A DNA stretch of 64,000 bases from Streptosporangium saharense (GTDB taxonomy: Bacteria > Actinomycetota > Actinomycetes > Streptosporangiales > Streptosporangiaceae). Position 1 is the first letter of the stretch; each line of letters begins with the position of its first letter. The notes below the pieces were generated by a model. That model ran no database searches, was not told where the DNA came from, and was given only the letters and a program-made list of their open reading frames with translations. Below are positions 17,055 through 26,400 of this stretch, piece by piece. The stretch is taken from assembly GCF_014203715.1 (NCBI RefSeq), contig NZ_JACHJP010000001.1, forward strand, positions 1,528,432 through 1,592,431, read 5' to 3'. Position numbers and translations under genes: made by a program.

Positions 17055-20030
17055 CTAGGCATTCGTCAGCCAATCCGGCAGGTCAATTTCGGTGATCTCT
17101 CGCCATGTATTTATGACAACTTCTGGGTTGAGTCGGTAAATCTCGCATAATAGATCAGAAATAAAAGGGATTGGCTCCTCCGGCTCTCTTTCAGTGGAGA
17201 TCGCCAGGCTCTCTATGAGGGGAATCGCTCCGACAGCGTTGCCGTTTTGAAGCAAGATCAATCCCATGAATGTCAATTTTTTCGTCAGGTCGGGGAGGAA
17301 GGTGTTGGGGTGGGTTTTGGCCAGGGTTCGGAGGATCTGGACGGCTTCTTCGATCGCGGTCAGTGCCTCTTCCCATCGCTCCAGGCTCGCCAGGCGGTTG
17401 GACTGGTTGCTCAGTGAGCCAGCGAGGTTGGGCAGGAAGGCATCAGGGTGGATCTCGGCCAGGGTGTAGTAGAGGTTGGTGGCTTCTTCGGCTGCGGTTA
17501 GTGCCTCTTCCCGCCGCCCCAGGTCTGCTAAGCAGCTGGCCCGGTTGTTCAGTGATGCGGCGAGGTTGGGGAGGAAGGTGTTGGGGTGGGTTTTGGCCAG
17601 GGTTCGGAGGATCTGGATGGCTTCTTCGATCGCGGTCAGTGCCTCTTCCCGCCGCCCCAGGTTCGCCAGGTGGTTGGACTGGTTGTTCAGTGATGCGGCG
17701 AGGTCGGGGAGGAAGGCGTCGGGGTGGGTTTTGGCTAAGGGCCGACGGATCTGGATGGCTTCTTCGATCGCGGTCAGCGCCTCCTCTCGTTTTCCCAGGT
17801 TCGCCAGGTGGGTGGACTGGTTGCTCAGTGACATGGCGAGGTCGGGCAGGAAGGCATCAGGGTGGATCTCGGCCAGGGAGTGGTAGAGGTTGGTGGCTTC
17901 TTCGGCTGCGGTCAGTGCCTCTTCCCGCCGCCCCAGGCCCGCCAGGCAGCTGGCCTGGTTGTTCAGTGATGTGGCGAGGTTGGGCAGGAAGGCATCAGGG
18001 TGGATCTCGGCCAGGGAGTGGTAGAGGTTGGTGGCTTCTTCGATCGCGGTCAGTGCCTCTTCCCGCCGCCCCAGGTCTGCCAGGTGGTTGGACTGGTTGT
18101 TCAGTGATGCGGCGAGGTCGGGGAGGAAGGCGTCGGGGTGGGTTTTGGCTAAGGGCCGACGGATCTGGATGGCTTCTTCGATCGCGGTCAGTGCCTCTTC
18201 CCGCCGCCCCAGGTCTGCTAAGCAGCTGGCCCGGTTGTTCAGTGATGCGGCGAGGTCAGGTAGGAAAGCATCAGGACGGACCTTGGCCAGAGACCGATAA
18301 ACGGTGACAGCTTCAGTGACGGCCTCCAACGCCTCTTCCCGCCGACCGAGCTGGGCCAAGGCGGCGGAGAGCCTGCCGCTCCATTCGGCTATTTGGGCCG
18401 GATCGGCGTTAGCCGATAGGAGATTTCGGACCCGGCGGGTCACTGCCACATCAGCAACGGCCAAGGCCACCGTCGGGTAAGGGATCATGTCGGCGATCCG
18501 CTGGAGATCGGTCACATCGACCGAGGCGTCCTCCAGGACACGGGCGAACAGGTCACCTAGACGGGTGCCCGTCTGGACCGCGACCACGATCGCGGCACCG
18601 GCCAGGCCGGTCAGATCCTGCCGTAACGCCTGCTCGATCAGCTTGGGCGCACGGTCGTGATGGGCACAGGCACGTGCCAGAACCGTCAGCGTCTGCACCG
18701 CCTGCCGGTCGGTCAGATCGGTCAGGCAGGCCCGGCGCAGCAGTGAACTCCCTACCAGCTCATCGGTGGCGTGCCGCTCGGCCAGCAGATCAGGGCGCAA
18801 CGCCTCAACCCGCTCCCCACCGCCCGGATATACGCGCCGTAGCCACCGCACCACCGCCCCCACCCGCACGTCATCGGCTCGCGCGAGGTCGGGCACCCGC
18901 CGCACCACCGCCCGCACAGCCTCCTCATCATGGTCTTGCGGGTCCAGCAGCAGCGCCACGACCGCGACCACCTGCCGCAACACCGCCAAATCCACCCCCA
19001 CCTCGGCGCGTCGGGCGGTTTTGTCCCACAGTCGCCGCTCATGGCCCAGCAGCCGATCCAACACCCCCAGATCCGCCGCCGCCCGGCCCCCGGCACTGCC
19101 CTGCTCCTCATCCAGCACCGCCACCAGCGCTGCCGCATGCAGCATCAGTACTGGCAAACGCTCGTCCGCATCAACGGCGAAGGACACTCGCGGCACCGGC
19201 CGGCTTCGCGCGGCCGCGAAAGCCGGCAACGCCTCCTCGATCACCTGGAGATCACCGCGATCAGCATCCAAGGCGGGCGCCAGGTCCAGCACCGAGACGC
19301 GCGTCACCAGATCCCGGACCGCGTCCGATTCGGCGCCCAGCTCCGTCCACCACTCCCCGGCTTGACGGGCCACCAGCAACACCCGCAGCCCGCCCGCATC
19401 TCCAGCCGCCTCCACGCCGACCATCTCAGCCAGCATGGCCGCCAGATCAGAGCGAGCCTCGGCGTAATCGACTAGGAGCAGCACCCGCTGATTCACCTGG
19501 ATGGCAGCCCGGATGGCCGACACTTCCTGCCCCGGCCGGACCTGCTGCCAGTCCCACTCCAGGAAAGGCAGCGACTCGGCCAGATGCAAAGCCAGCCGGG
19601 TCTTGCCCACCCCGCCTTGGCCGGTCAGCAACCACACCGGACACGCCGTCTCATCCCTGCACCAGCCGGTCAGAGACTTCAGCTCTTTCACACGCCCGGC
19701 AAACGCGACCGTCCCACGCTCGGGACGCAACAACCCCGCCACGCTCTCGCCCGCCGCGGCCACCTCACGAGTGGCCACCAACGCCGCCCGCTGCGCCTCC
19801 TCCTCCGCAATCGCGGCATGCTCAGCGGCCTTGAGCGCCCGCCGAGCGGTAAGCCACTCGCTGACATACGACCCCGCGGCACCCGCCGCGATCGCCCCCA
19901 GCACGGCCAGTACCAATCGCACCATCGGCGGCCATGTCGAGGGAACCAACTGCACCACCGTTGTCACCGCACCTGCTACCACCAGCAGCAGCAGGAACCA
20001 AAACGGCCGTCCACGGCGCCCGTCACCCAT
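17055..20030 (-). CDS. STAND-type P-loop NTPase with N-terminal membrane anchor and C-terminal TPR array
   Basis: The 991-residue protein starts at ATG 20030 (a TTG at 20078 is possible). Residues about 10-29 and 35-57 are two hydrophobic helices, followed by an Ala/Glu-rich coiled stretch. The NTPase has Walker A GQGGVGKT at 137-144 and a Walker-B-like RVLLLVDYAEAR near 180. A helical linker reaches about 550. Residues 551-918 are eight 46-residue TPR units (consensus LNNQS.HLA.LGRREEALTA and HPDAFLPDLAAS), then a 73-residue divergent tail. Such proteins oligomerise on sensing a ligand, and related STAND proteins act in phage defence, but no effector domain is visible here; the membrane helices could be the effector. 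It is the only intact gene of the element, close to attR. Confidence 0.85.
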   Translation of the reverse strand: MGDGRRGRPFWFLLLLVVAGAVTTVVQLVPSTWPPMVRLVLAVLGAIAAGAAGSYVSEWLTARRALKAAEHAAIAEEEAQRAALVATREVAAAGESVAGLLRPERGTVAFAGRVKELKSLTGWCRDETACPVWLLTGQGGVGKTRLALHLAESLPFLEWDWQQVRPGQEVSAIRAAIQVNQRVLLLVDYAEARSDLAAMLAEMVGVEAAGDAGGLRVLLVARQAGEWWTELGAESDAVRDLVTRVSVLDLAPALDADRGDLQVIEEALPAFAAARSRPVPRVSFAVDADERLPVLMLHAAALVAVLDEEQGSAGGRAAADLGVLDRLLGHERRLWDKTARRAEVGVDLAVLRQVVAVVALLLDPQDHDEEAVRAVVRRVPDLARADDVRVGAVVRWLRRVYPGGGERVEALRPDLLAERHATDELVGSSLLRRACLTDLTDRQAVQTLTVLARACAHHDRAPKLIEQALRQDLTGLAGAAIVVAVQTGTRLGDLFARVLEDASVDVTDLQRIADMIPYPTVALAVADVAVTRRVRNLLSANADPAQIAEWSGRLSAALAQLGRREEALEAVTEAVTVYRSLAKVRPDAFLPDLAASLNNRASCLADLGRREEALTAIEEAIQIRRPLAKTHPDAFLPDLAASLNNQSNHLADLGRREEALTAIEEATNLYHSLAEIHPDAFLPNLATSLNNQASCLAGLGRREEALTAAEEATNLYHSLAEIHPDAFLPDLAMSLSNQSTHLANLGKREEALTAIEEAIQIRRPLAKTHPDAFLPDLAASLNNQSNHLANLGRREEALTAIEEAIQILRTLAKTHPNTFLPNLAASLNNRASCLADLGRREEALTAAEEATNLYYTLAEIHPDAFLPNLAGSLSNQSNRLASLERWEEALTAIEEAVQILRTLAKTHPNTFLPDLTKKLTFMGLILLQNGNAVGAIPLIESLAISTEREPEEPIPFISDLLCEIYRLNPEVVINTWREITEIDLPDWLTNA
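17277..18380 (-). repeat. Eight tandem 138-bp TPR-coding repeats
   Basis: Each unit is exactly 46 codons. Units alternate between two versions of the second helix (IEEAIQIRRPLAKTHPDAF and EEATNLYHSLAEIHPDAF), and several units are nearly identical in DNA. This points to recent duplication and recombination between units. Confidence 0.9.
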
Positions 20031-20221
20031 GCCTTCAGGATCATGGCCTGCTGAGATCAACGTGCTTGAACACGTCAACCGCGCCGAGACTGTGATCTGA
20101 CCCAGCCCACTCCTGAACCGTCCTTCTTATGGACCAGTTGTGGACCAAGTAGGGCGACGAGCAATAGCACCTGTGCGTTCGCGCTGGTCAAGAGCATGGC
20201 TGGCCAGCGTTCTGCACTCCT

Positions 20222-20267
20222 CTCCGGAGCCGGGAGCGCAAGTTCGAATCTTGCAGGGGACACCAAC
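20222..20267. other. attR: partial tRNA-Arg copy
   Basis: The segment repeats the anticodon-loop-to-CCA half of tRNA-Arg(CCG), with A for G at 20260, which would break the first acceptor pair next to the loop side. There is no 5' half, so it is not a working tRNA. Confidence 0.88.
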
Positions 20268-20650
20268 GCTTCACCAGGGGGAACCCAGCAACGACCTGCG
20301 GCAACGCAGGTCGTTTTGCTTTCCGGGGTGTGCCGCCCTATGCCGCCAGATTCAGCCGTGTGCCACTGGTCGCGTACCAGGGGCGTACCGATCTTGGTGG
20401 CGGCTTAACCGCAGGGCTAGAGCTGTGGAGTTGCTCACTGCATGAGCGGGCTGCGGGTTGGTGGCCGTGTGCACTGCGGAACGGGGTTGGAGCCTACATG
20501 CGCTGCGGCCTGAGGCAGGTTTGAGGTGCAAGGGTGGCTGGACGCAGGTCGAGTTCGCCGGTTAGGCCTGTTCCGATGGCATGCGGCGGTCGTTGTAAAA
20601 CGCAGATGAGGCGCTGGTGCGATCCTCAATGACCTGTGTCGCTTGCAGAG
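20268..20650. other. 383-bp gap after attR
   Basis: Apart from the hairpin at 20290-20315 I see no gene, repeat or clear promoter here. By position it is the chromosomal DNA that followed the tRNA before the element inserted. Confidence 0.6.
20290..20315 (+). terminator. Probable original terminator of tRNA-Arg
   Basis: AACGACCTGCG-GCAA-CGCAGGTCGTT is an 11-bp stem with a 4-base loop followed by TTGCTTT. It lies 23 bases past the CCA of the tRNA copy, so before integration it would have closed the tRNA transcript. Confidence 0.65.
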
Positions 20651-21370
20651 CTAGTCATTGGAGGAACTGTTACTGGAACGTCCTGCTGTCTGGATGGCGC
20701 CTGCAAAGGCCGACAAAAGGAAGAGTGCATAAATGAAGTTGAGTGCTAATTGCATCATTACGAGCACCTTGCCTAGAGGGGTGATTGGATCAAGGTCGCC
20801 ATAGGTCATAGCCGTCGCCCATCCAAAATAGAAGGCGCTGATGACATCCAGTTTCCCGACGCCAAAATTCTGTGGCTGCTGCTGAGAAAAGTAGAGGTAG
20901 ATGACGGAGAATCCATACACGCTAAGAGCGTAGGAAGATATGCCGGCGAGTGCGGAATATGAGGGGGAGGATTTTGTGGAGGTGTCGATTCTGCTGACCG
21001 TGAGGAAGAGGCGAAAGGCTCGTGGGAGGCGTGGGTTTATCGAATACAGTCCACAGACTGACTCGAATGCCCATAGTGAGACGAGCATCCACACTTGGAT
21101 GAACATGAAAATTCCGAAACATAGCGCGATTATTCCGCTGAATCCGGGTGAAGGGTTGCTTGCTACCCATATCGGAACGACGAATAAATAAAAAAGTGCT
21201 AACAGGGTCATGATGACTTGGATGGCCACCCGGGCCGCAGGTCTCTGTGCCTGGTTGCGAGCCCACTGGATGGCTCCTAGAATCATAGGTCTCTGTTTCT
21301 GTATACGGAGCCGTCGGATAGCCCCTCGGATCACATGCCTCTGCATCTGGCTATGGTTGCATAAGTGCAT
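20651..21370 (-). CDS. Potassium-channel-like membrane protein (Ion_trans_2 type)
   Basis: The 239-residue protein begins with a basic Arg/Gln-rich region holding two related RGAI..(A)..Q.QRP-like segments, then a helix pair (IMTLLALFYLFVVPIWVA and a second hydrophobic stretch), a linker, and a final helix-pore-helix unit. The pore reads FGWATAMTYGDLDPITPLGKVL, like the TxxTxGYGD...TxxG filter of two-helix K+ channels, but with MTYGD where VGYGD is usual. Codon use and GC are clearly below the flanking genes. If the first ATG is used, codon 3 is TTA, so translation would depend on the rare bldA tRNA. Function beyond cation channel is unknown. Confidence 0.7.
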   Translation of the reverse strand: MHLCNHSQMQRHVIRGAIRRLRIQKQRPMILGAIQWARNQAQRPAARVAIQVIMTLLALFYLFVVPIWVASNPSPGFSGIIALCFGIFMFIQVWMLVSLWAFESVCGLYSINPRLPRAFRLFLTVSRIDTSTKSSPSYSALAGISSYALSVYGFSVIYLYFSQQQPQNFGVGKLDVISAFYFGWATAMTYGDLDPITPLGKVLVMMQLALNFIYALFLLSAFAGAIQTAGRSSNSSSND

Positions 21371-21587
21371 GCTTGTGCGCTCGTAGTGCGTTCATTTTGT
21401 GATGATCGAAGAGGTTCTCTTAACGGATTTAGCTGTGTGCCACCGAGTATATGAGGAGACGTGTGCCGATCTAGGGGCGTCAGCGAAGGCGGAAAGCGTT
21501 GAGACGCAAGGAGAGGGTCCCGTTTCCAGTCGTAGAGAGGTGTTTCGGGAACTTCCACTGGTAGGGCTCTAGGTCCTGTCCTTTAGA

Positions 21588-22515
21588 TCATGGGACTGGA
21601 TCGCGAAGCCAGATCCTGATCGAGGCGACATCGACGGTGCCCTGGTAGATGCGTTCACGCTTATCGGTGCGAAGGGCAACCGCACGATGGCCCTTCAGCT
21701 TGTTGACACACCGCTCGGCGGTGTTGCGCTCCTTGTACCACTCGACGTCGAAGGCGGGCGGCCGCCCACCCCTGCGCCCTTGCCTGAGACGATTGACCCG
21801 CTGATCCCTCTTGATCGGAATGACCGCCGTGATACCGCGTCGGCGCAGGTAGGCACGGTTGGCGCGAGAGGAGTAGGCCTTGTCGGCCAGCACCCGCGCC
21901 GGACGGCGACGAGGACGACCCAGGCCACGACGCCGGATGCGCACCCGCTCCAGCACCCGCCGGAAATCTCCAGCACCCGCCGGAAATAAGGACTGTCGCC
22001 GTGCTGGCCAGGGCTGACGATCACCACGATCGGACGGCAGCGCCGGTCGGCGACCAGGTGAATCTTGGTGCTCAACCCACCTCGTGAACGGCCCAGCGCC
22101 TCCCGGCCCGTGGCCGGTCTGTGATCTACGCCGTCCCCCTGGGCGGGAAATCGGCCGGGGGCACATGACGGGCTCCGGCGGCGTGCTGATGGGCACGCAC
22201 CACGGTGGAATCCACACTCACCGTCCAGTCCGCGCCCTCGGCCTCATCACACCCCGCGCGCAGCCCGTCCAGGATCTTCTCCCAGGTACCGTCCATCGAC
22301 CAGCGACGATGCCGGTTGTAAACCGTCTTCCGGTTTCCATAGCAGGGCGGCAGATCACGCCAGGTGAGGTTGGTCCGGACCCGGAAGAAGACCCCGTTGA
22401 TCACCATCCGGTGATCGGCCCACCGGCCGCCCTGACGAGGGTTGACCGGCAACAGCGGCGACAGCCGTTCCCACCCGGCATCGGTCAGGTCATGACGATT
22501 CAGGCGATCTTCCAC
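21588..22515 (-). pseudogene. IS5/IS427 transposase, broken by a 20-bp tandem duplication
   Basis: The first frame (22515 to about 22130) has LTDAGWERLSPLLP, RTNLTWRDLPPCYGN and the first catalytic Asp in WTVSVDSTVVRAHQHAAG. The second frame continues as GDGVDHRPATGREALGRS then LSTKIHLVADRRCRP with the second Asp; passage between them near a CCCAGGGGGAC run is the normal ORFA/ORFB frameshift of this IS group. Then a direct 20-bp duplication (21948-21967 and 21968-21987) shifts the frame after YFRRVLE, so VLADKAYSSRANRAYL and the catalytic Glu region NTAERCVNKLK are out of frame. Deleting one copy restores the protein. Confidence 0.88.
21948..21987. repeat. 20-bp perfect tandem duplication inside the transposase
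   Basis: CTCCAGCACCCGCCGGAAAT occurs twice with no spacer. As 20 is not a multiple of three it shifts the reading frame. Confidence 0.95.
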
Positions 22516-22562
22516 CGGACTGATCTATACCAAACCACCATCAAAGATCCACGGGACACGCC

Positions 22563-22647
22563 CTAGAGCCTAGATGCCTGGTAGAGCACGCAACTAGCTT
22601 CTAGACAGTCCTCTAGACCTAGAGGACACCCCCTCTAGGTCTAGAGG
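22563..22647. repeat. CTAG-rich palindrome cluster
   Basis: Eight CTAG tetramers fall within 82 bases (22563-22644). Two 16-mers, CCTCTAGACCTAGAGG (22610-22625) and CCTCTAGGTCTAGAGG (22632-22647), are each near-palindromes and are exact inverse complements of each other. The block lies between the IS and the end of an integrase remnant, where an attachment or recombination site would be expected. Confidence 0.8.
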
Positions 22648-22676
22648 TTCGAGAAGGCCGTCTCCTCGCTGGGTGT

Positions 22677-23125
22677 CTAACTGGCCTCGTCGCCAAGAGC
22701 GCGATCGACCATGCCGTGCCAGACGTGGTCATGGCCGTCCACGCACTTGGCGTAGATCTTGAGCAGGACTTCCACGCTGTGTCCTGCCCACTCGGCTACT
22801 TGGGTCGCTGGGATTCCGGCGTTGAGCCGTAGGGACACACCCGCGTGCCGCAGGTCGTATGGCCGTCGCGCCAGCTCACTTTCGACTTGGGCGGGGGTGA
22901 GCGCCAGGTGGCGCGCAGCCTTCCAAGTTCGAGCGTAGGCCCACGCTTGGAGCACACCTCCGTGCTCGGTGCGGAACAGGCGTCCGTCGGGGCCGCGCCG
23001 TACCGGGCGATGTGTCGGCGCAGGATCGTCACCAGCTCAGGCGGGGTCCTGGCCCTTCGGGGAAGACCTTTCAGCCTGCGGGCTTCCCGGGCCTGGCCGT
23101 TGTCTGTCCGCTCGGTTCCCACGAC
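22677..23125 (-). pseudogene. Second decayed tyrosine integrase
   Basis: The C-terminal half is readable: GGVLQAWAYARTWKAARHLAL, split by line only, then RRPYDLRHAGVSLRLNAG, AEWAGHSVEVLL and the active-site Tyr in KIYAKCVDGH. Upstream, RRLKGLPRRARTPPELVTILRRHIARYGAAP lies in another frame (in shorter pieces: RTPPELVTILRRHI), and one missing base joins it as GAAPDGRLFRTEHGG. Before about 23125 the similarity fades. It belongs to the same integrase group as the 13.8-kb fragment but is a separate gene, so a second element once integrated here. Confidence 0.75.
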
Positions 23126-23432
23126 GGGGCGGGAGTCGCCGAGTATGGGCCGTCCCCATCTCTGCTTGGGGATATTCGGCACGTTGAGCTGAGCAAAGGC
23201 TGAGGATCGGTCGAAGGTGAACAGGCGCTTCGCCGAGGCAGGGCACGGCGTGGGCGGCCAGGAGGAAGAAACGGGGGAGGAGAAGGGCGCCAGGATGTCC
23301 TGGAGGGACGTGTCCAAGTAGAGGGCGCGGCCTCGCGCGGACGGTCTTTCCGACAGTCGTCACCGCGGACCTCCACCTTGAGGGAAACGCGTCCCCTGGC
23401 GTCGTCGTTCGGATATCGGCTCAGGCGTGGAA

Positions 23433-23464
23433 CATTCCGCCCGGCCGCGTGGCCGGGCGGAATG
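23433..23464 (-). terminator. Terminator of the chitinase gene
   Basis: CATTCCGCCCGGCC and its exact complement form a 14-bp stem with a GCGT loop, 17 bases beyond the chitinase stop on the minus strand. Confidence 0.75.
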
Positions 23465-23480
23465 GGTTAGGGAAGGAAGG

Positions 23481-26400
23481 TCATCGGGGGTTGTCGGTGG
23501 CTATTCGGTAGGACTTGCCGCCGAATGTCACGACGAAGTTCGACGGGGTCGCGATCGGCAGGTCGTATCTGAGTTGGACCTCCTTCGACTGCCCCGGGGC
23601 GATGCTCTCCCAGGTCGGAACCGTCAGCCGGATCCGATGGAAGTCACCCTTGAGGCCGCCGACGTTCGGTCCCGTGTGTCCGGTCGAGACCACAGAGAGC
23701 GTCCAACCCGTCTGCTGGGTCATGGTCGCCGGGGCCGAGGTGCCGTAGTCGAACTCGATGGTGGCACCGCCGGGGATCGTCGTCGTCGAGTTGTTGGTGA
23801 ACTTGAACTTGGGGGAGATCGGGTAGTTGGCGTCGCCGACCGCGAAGCCGTACAGGTCGGCCTGGACGTTGAGGGTCTCGGTCGGCATGGTCCTGGTGCC
23901 GGCCTTCAGGTTCCCGTACGGCGCGGCCGTCTTGAAGGTGTTGTAGATCTTCGTGGTGAGGGTGTCACCGATGAAGTACTCGCCCTTGCCGCTGTCACGC
24001 TCCGGGTAGTAGGCGTAGTCGCCCGCCAGCTCCCAGATCATGATGCCGCCCATGCCCTTGTTGGCCACGTAGTCGGCCTTGGCCTGGATGGACTGGTCGT
24101 CCTCGGTGGACAGGTAGACCTTCTTGTCGTTGTTCCACAGCCAGGGGGCGACCATGGAGGAGGAGTACTTGCGCACGTAGGTGCCCGAGATGCGGTCGGT
24201 CGGGTCGGTGTCGGGCGTGAGGCCGTACTGGGTGATGTAGCTGCCCTGCTTGCCCTCCTGCAGGTTCTTGAAGTGCCAGACCGGGTTGACGCCCGCCGGG
24301 ACCTCCTTGCCCGCCTTGTCCAGGTCGTGCCAGAGGTTGTCGATGCCGATCGCGCCGTCACCGCACGGCACCGTGGAGCCGATCTTGCCTCCGGTGCCCT
24401 CGGGACAGTTCTTCTGGTCGGGCAGGGCGGAGGTGCCCCAGAGGCCGTCGGTTCCTCCGGTGACGCGTTGCCATCCCCGGCTGTAGTAGCCGACGCCCAG
24501 GTTGATCCGGCCCGCCTGCATGGCGCCGCGCAGGTGGTGGAAGGCCCAGTCGCCGTTCATGTAACCGATGCCGCTGTAGGTGCCGTAGACGTTCCAGTGC
24601 TTCATCTCGGCGTCGGTGCCGTCGTCGTAGAGAGCCTGCAGCGGGCCGACGAAGTGGTTCCACGCCCCGTGCAGGTCGTAGGTCATCATGTTGGCGTAGT
24701 CGAGGTAGGGGGTGACCTGGTAGGTCTCGCTGCCGCGCAGGATCCAGCCGGAGGCGGTGGTCGCCGCGGTGAGCAGGTAGTACTTGCCGTCGGCCGCCGC
24801 GGCGGCGTCCAGCTTCTGACGCAGGGTCTTCATCAGGTTGACGTAGCCCGCCATGAGCGTCGCCCTGCGCGGGTTGGAGAAGCTGAAGTCGTCGGGGTTA
24901 CCGGCGTTGGGGGCGGAGGTCGCGTACTCGTAGTCGATGTCGAGACCGTCGAAGCCGTAGTCCTTGAGGAACTTCACGGCGGAGTCGGCGAAGGTGTTGA
25001 TGCTCGCCTGGGAGCTGGCCATCGTGTAGAAGCCACCGCTGGCCTGCCGTACGCCGTTGTCGTCGATGTAGCCACCGGTCTCGGCCCAGCCACCGACGGA
25101 CAGGATCGTCTTGACGTTGGGGTGCTGCTTCTTGAACTTGTTGAGCAGGTTGAAGTGGCCCTTGTAGGAGTAGGCCGGGTCCATCTCGGCCCCGGCTATG
25201 CCCGGCCACTCCATGCCGATGGAGGGGTTGTTCGCGATGGGCGAGCCCACCGAGACCTTGCCCTGCCCGTCGATGTGCGCGAAGGCGTAGTTGATGTGGG
25301 TGATCTTGTCCCAGGGGATGTCCTTGGCGAGGTAGGCGGGGGAGCCGTCCTTGCCGGTACGCCAGCTGGTGAAGTAACCCACCACGCGGCGCGGGTGGTC
25401 GGCGCCCATCTTCTCGCGGCCGTTGGTGTCATAGACGGTGCAGTACGGCACGCCGGTCACGCCGGGCGACTGGTAGAGGCCGTCGGGCCTGCAGGCCGAC
25501 TGGTCGGTGGGCAGCTTGTCGGTGCGGGCGGTGACCGTCGCCGAGAAGCCGGACTGGTTACCGGCCGCGTCCTTGGCGCGGACCTTGAAGGTGTACTCGG
25601 TGTCCTCGGTCAGTCCGCTGACGGTCGCGGTCGTGGCGGGCGGGGTCCCGGTGACGACGGTTGCCGAGGCGTTGCCGTTGTAGACCTCGTAGGAGACGAC
25701 GCCCTTGTTGTCGGTCGAGGCGCCCCAGGTCAGGGTCACGCTGTTGTTGGTCTTGCCGGTCGCCGTCGGCGTGCCGGGGGTCGTCGGCGGCTCGGTGTCC
25801 GGCTTGTCGGTGCGGGCGGTGACCGTCGCCGAGAAGTCGGACTGGTTACCGGCGCCGTCCTTGGCGCGGACCTTGAAGGTGTACTCGGTGTCCTGGGTCA
25901 GTCCGCTGATCGTGGTGGTCGTCGCGGGCGGCGTCCCCGTCACTGTGGACGCCGACGCGTTGCCGTTGTAGACCTCGTAGGCGGTGACACCCCTGTTGTC
26001 GGTCGAGGCGCCCCACTGCAGCGTGACGCTGGTGGTCGTCCTCGCGGTCACGGTCGGCGTTCCGGGGGTGGTCGGCGCCTCGGTGTCGGGGGTCTCGTCC
26101 TTGAGGGTGCGTACGGTGGTCGAGGGGGAGGAGGGCGACTCCTGGCCCGCGGTGTCCTTGGCCTTGACGGAGAAGGTGTACTCGGTGTCGGGCGTGAGGC
26201 CGTTCACCGTCGCGGAGGTGGTCGTCACCGAGGTGACCTTGGCGGTCCCCTGGTAGACGTCGTAACCCGAGACGCCCTTGTCGTCGGTCGAGGCGGCCCA
26301 GGTCAGGGCCACGCTGTTGGTCGTCGGCGTCGCGACGGGCTTGCCCGGCGCGGTCGGCGGGGTGTCCGGCGGCGGTCCGCCCTCGCACGGGTTGCCGTTG

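Larger units (their letters stand above)
13705..20267. mobile_element. 6.6-kb integrated element at tRNA-Arg(CCG), mostly decayed
   Basis: The element is bounded by a 46-bp direct repeat of the tRNA 3' half and has a tyrosine-integrase remnant next to attL, the layout of actinomycete integrative elements of the pSAM2 kind. Cargo: truncated integrase, HAD fragment, DUF4209 pseudogene, IS-like remnant and an intact STAND-TPR gene. No replication, excision or transfer gene is left. Several genes have visibly lower GC than the flanks. It can no longer move on its own. Confidence 0.85.
21572..22563 (-). mobile_element. IS5-family (IS427-like) insertion sequence, inactive
   Basis: Imperfect ends GGTCCTGTCC (left) and GGGCGTGTCC (right, read inwards) bound a 992-bp element encoding one transposase in two frames. 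TA flanks both ends and may be the target duplication. Removing the element and one TA restores a palindrome, GGCTCTAGAGCC. Confidence 0.75.

Noticed and set aside
17270..18307. A repetitive 345-codon plus-strand frame rich in Trp, Gly and Ser
   Set aside because: It is the complement of the TPR repeats; its periodicity comes from the 138-bp units.
17277..18380. CRISPR-like array
   Set aside because: Units are 138-bp coding repeats in a TPR gene, with no spacer/repeat alternation and no cas genes.
20222..20267. A second tRNA-Arg gene
   Set aside because: Only the 3' half is present and one acceptor base is changed; it is the right attachment site.
22126..22515. Counting the ORFA/ORFB frame change of the IS as a mutation
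   Set aside because: This IS group normally makes its transposase by frameshifting between two frames; only the 20-bp duplication is a lesion.
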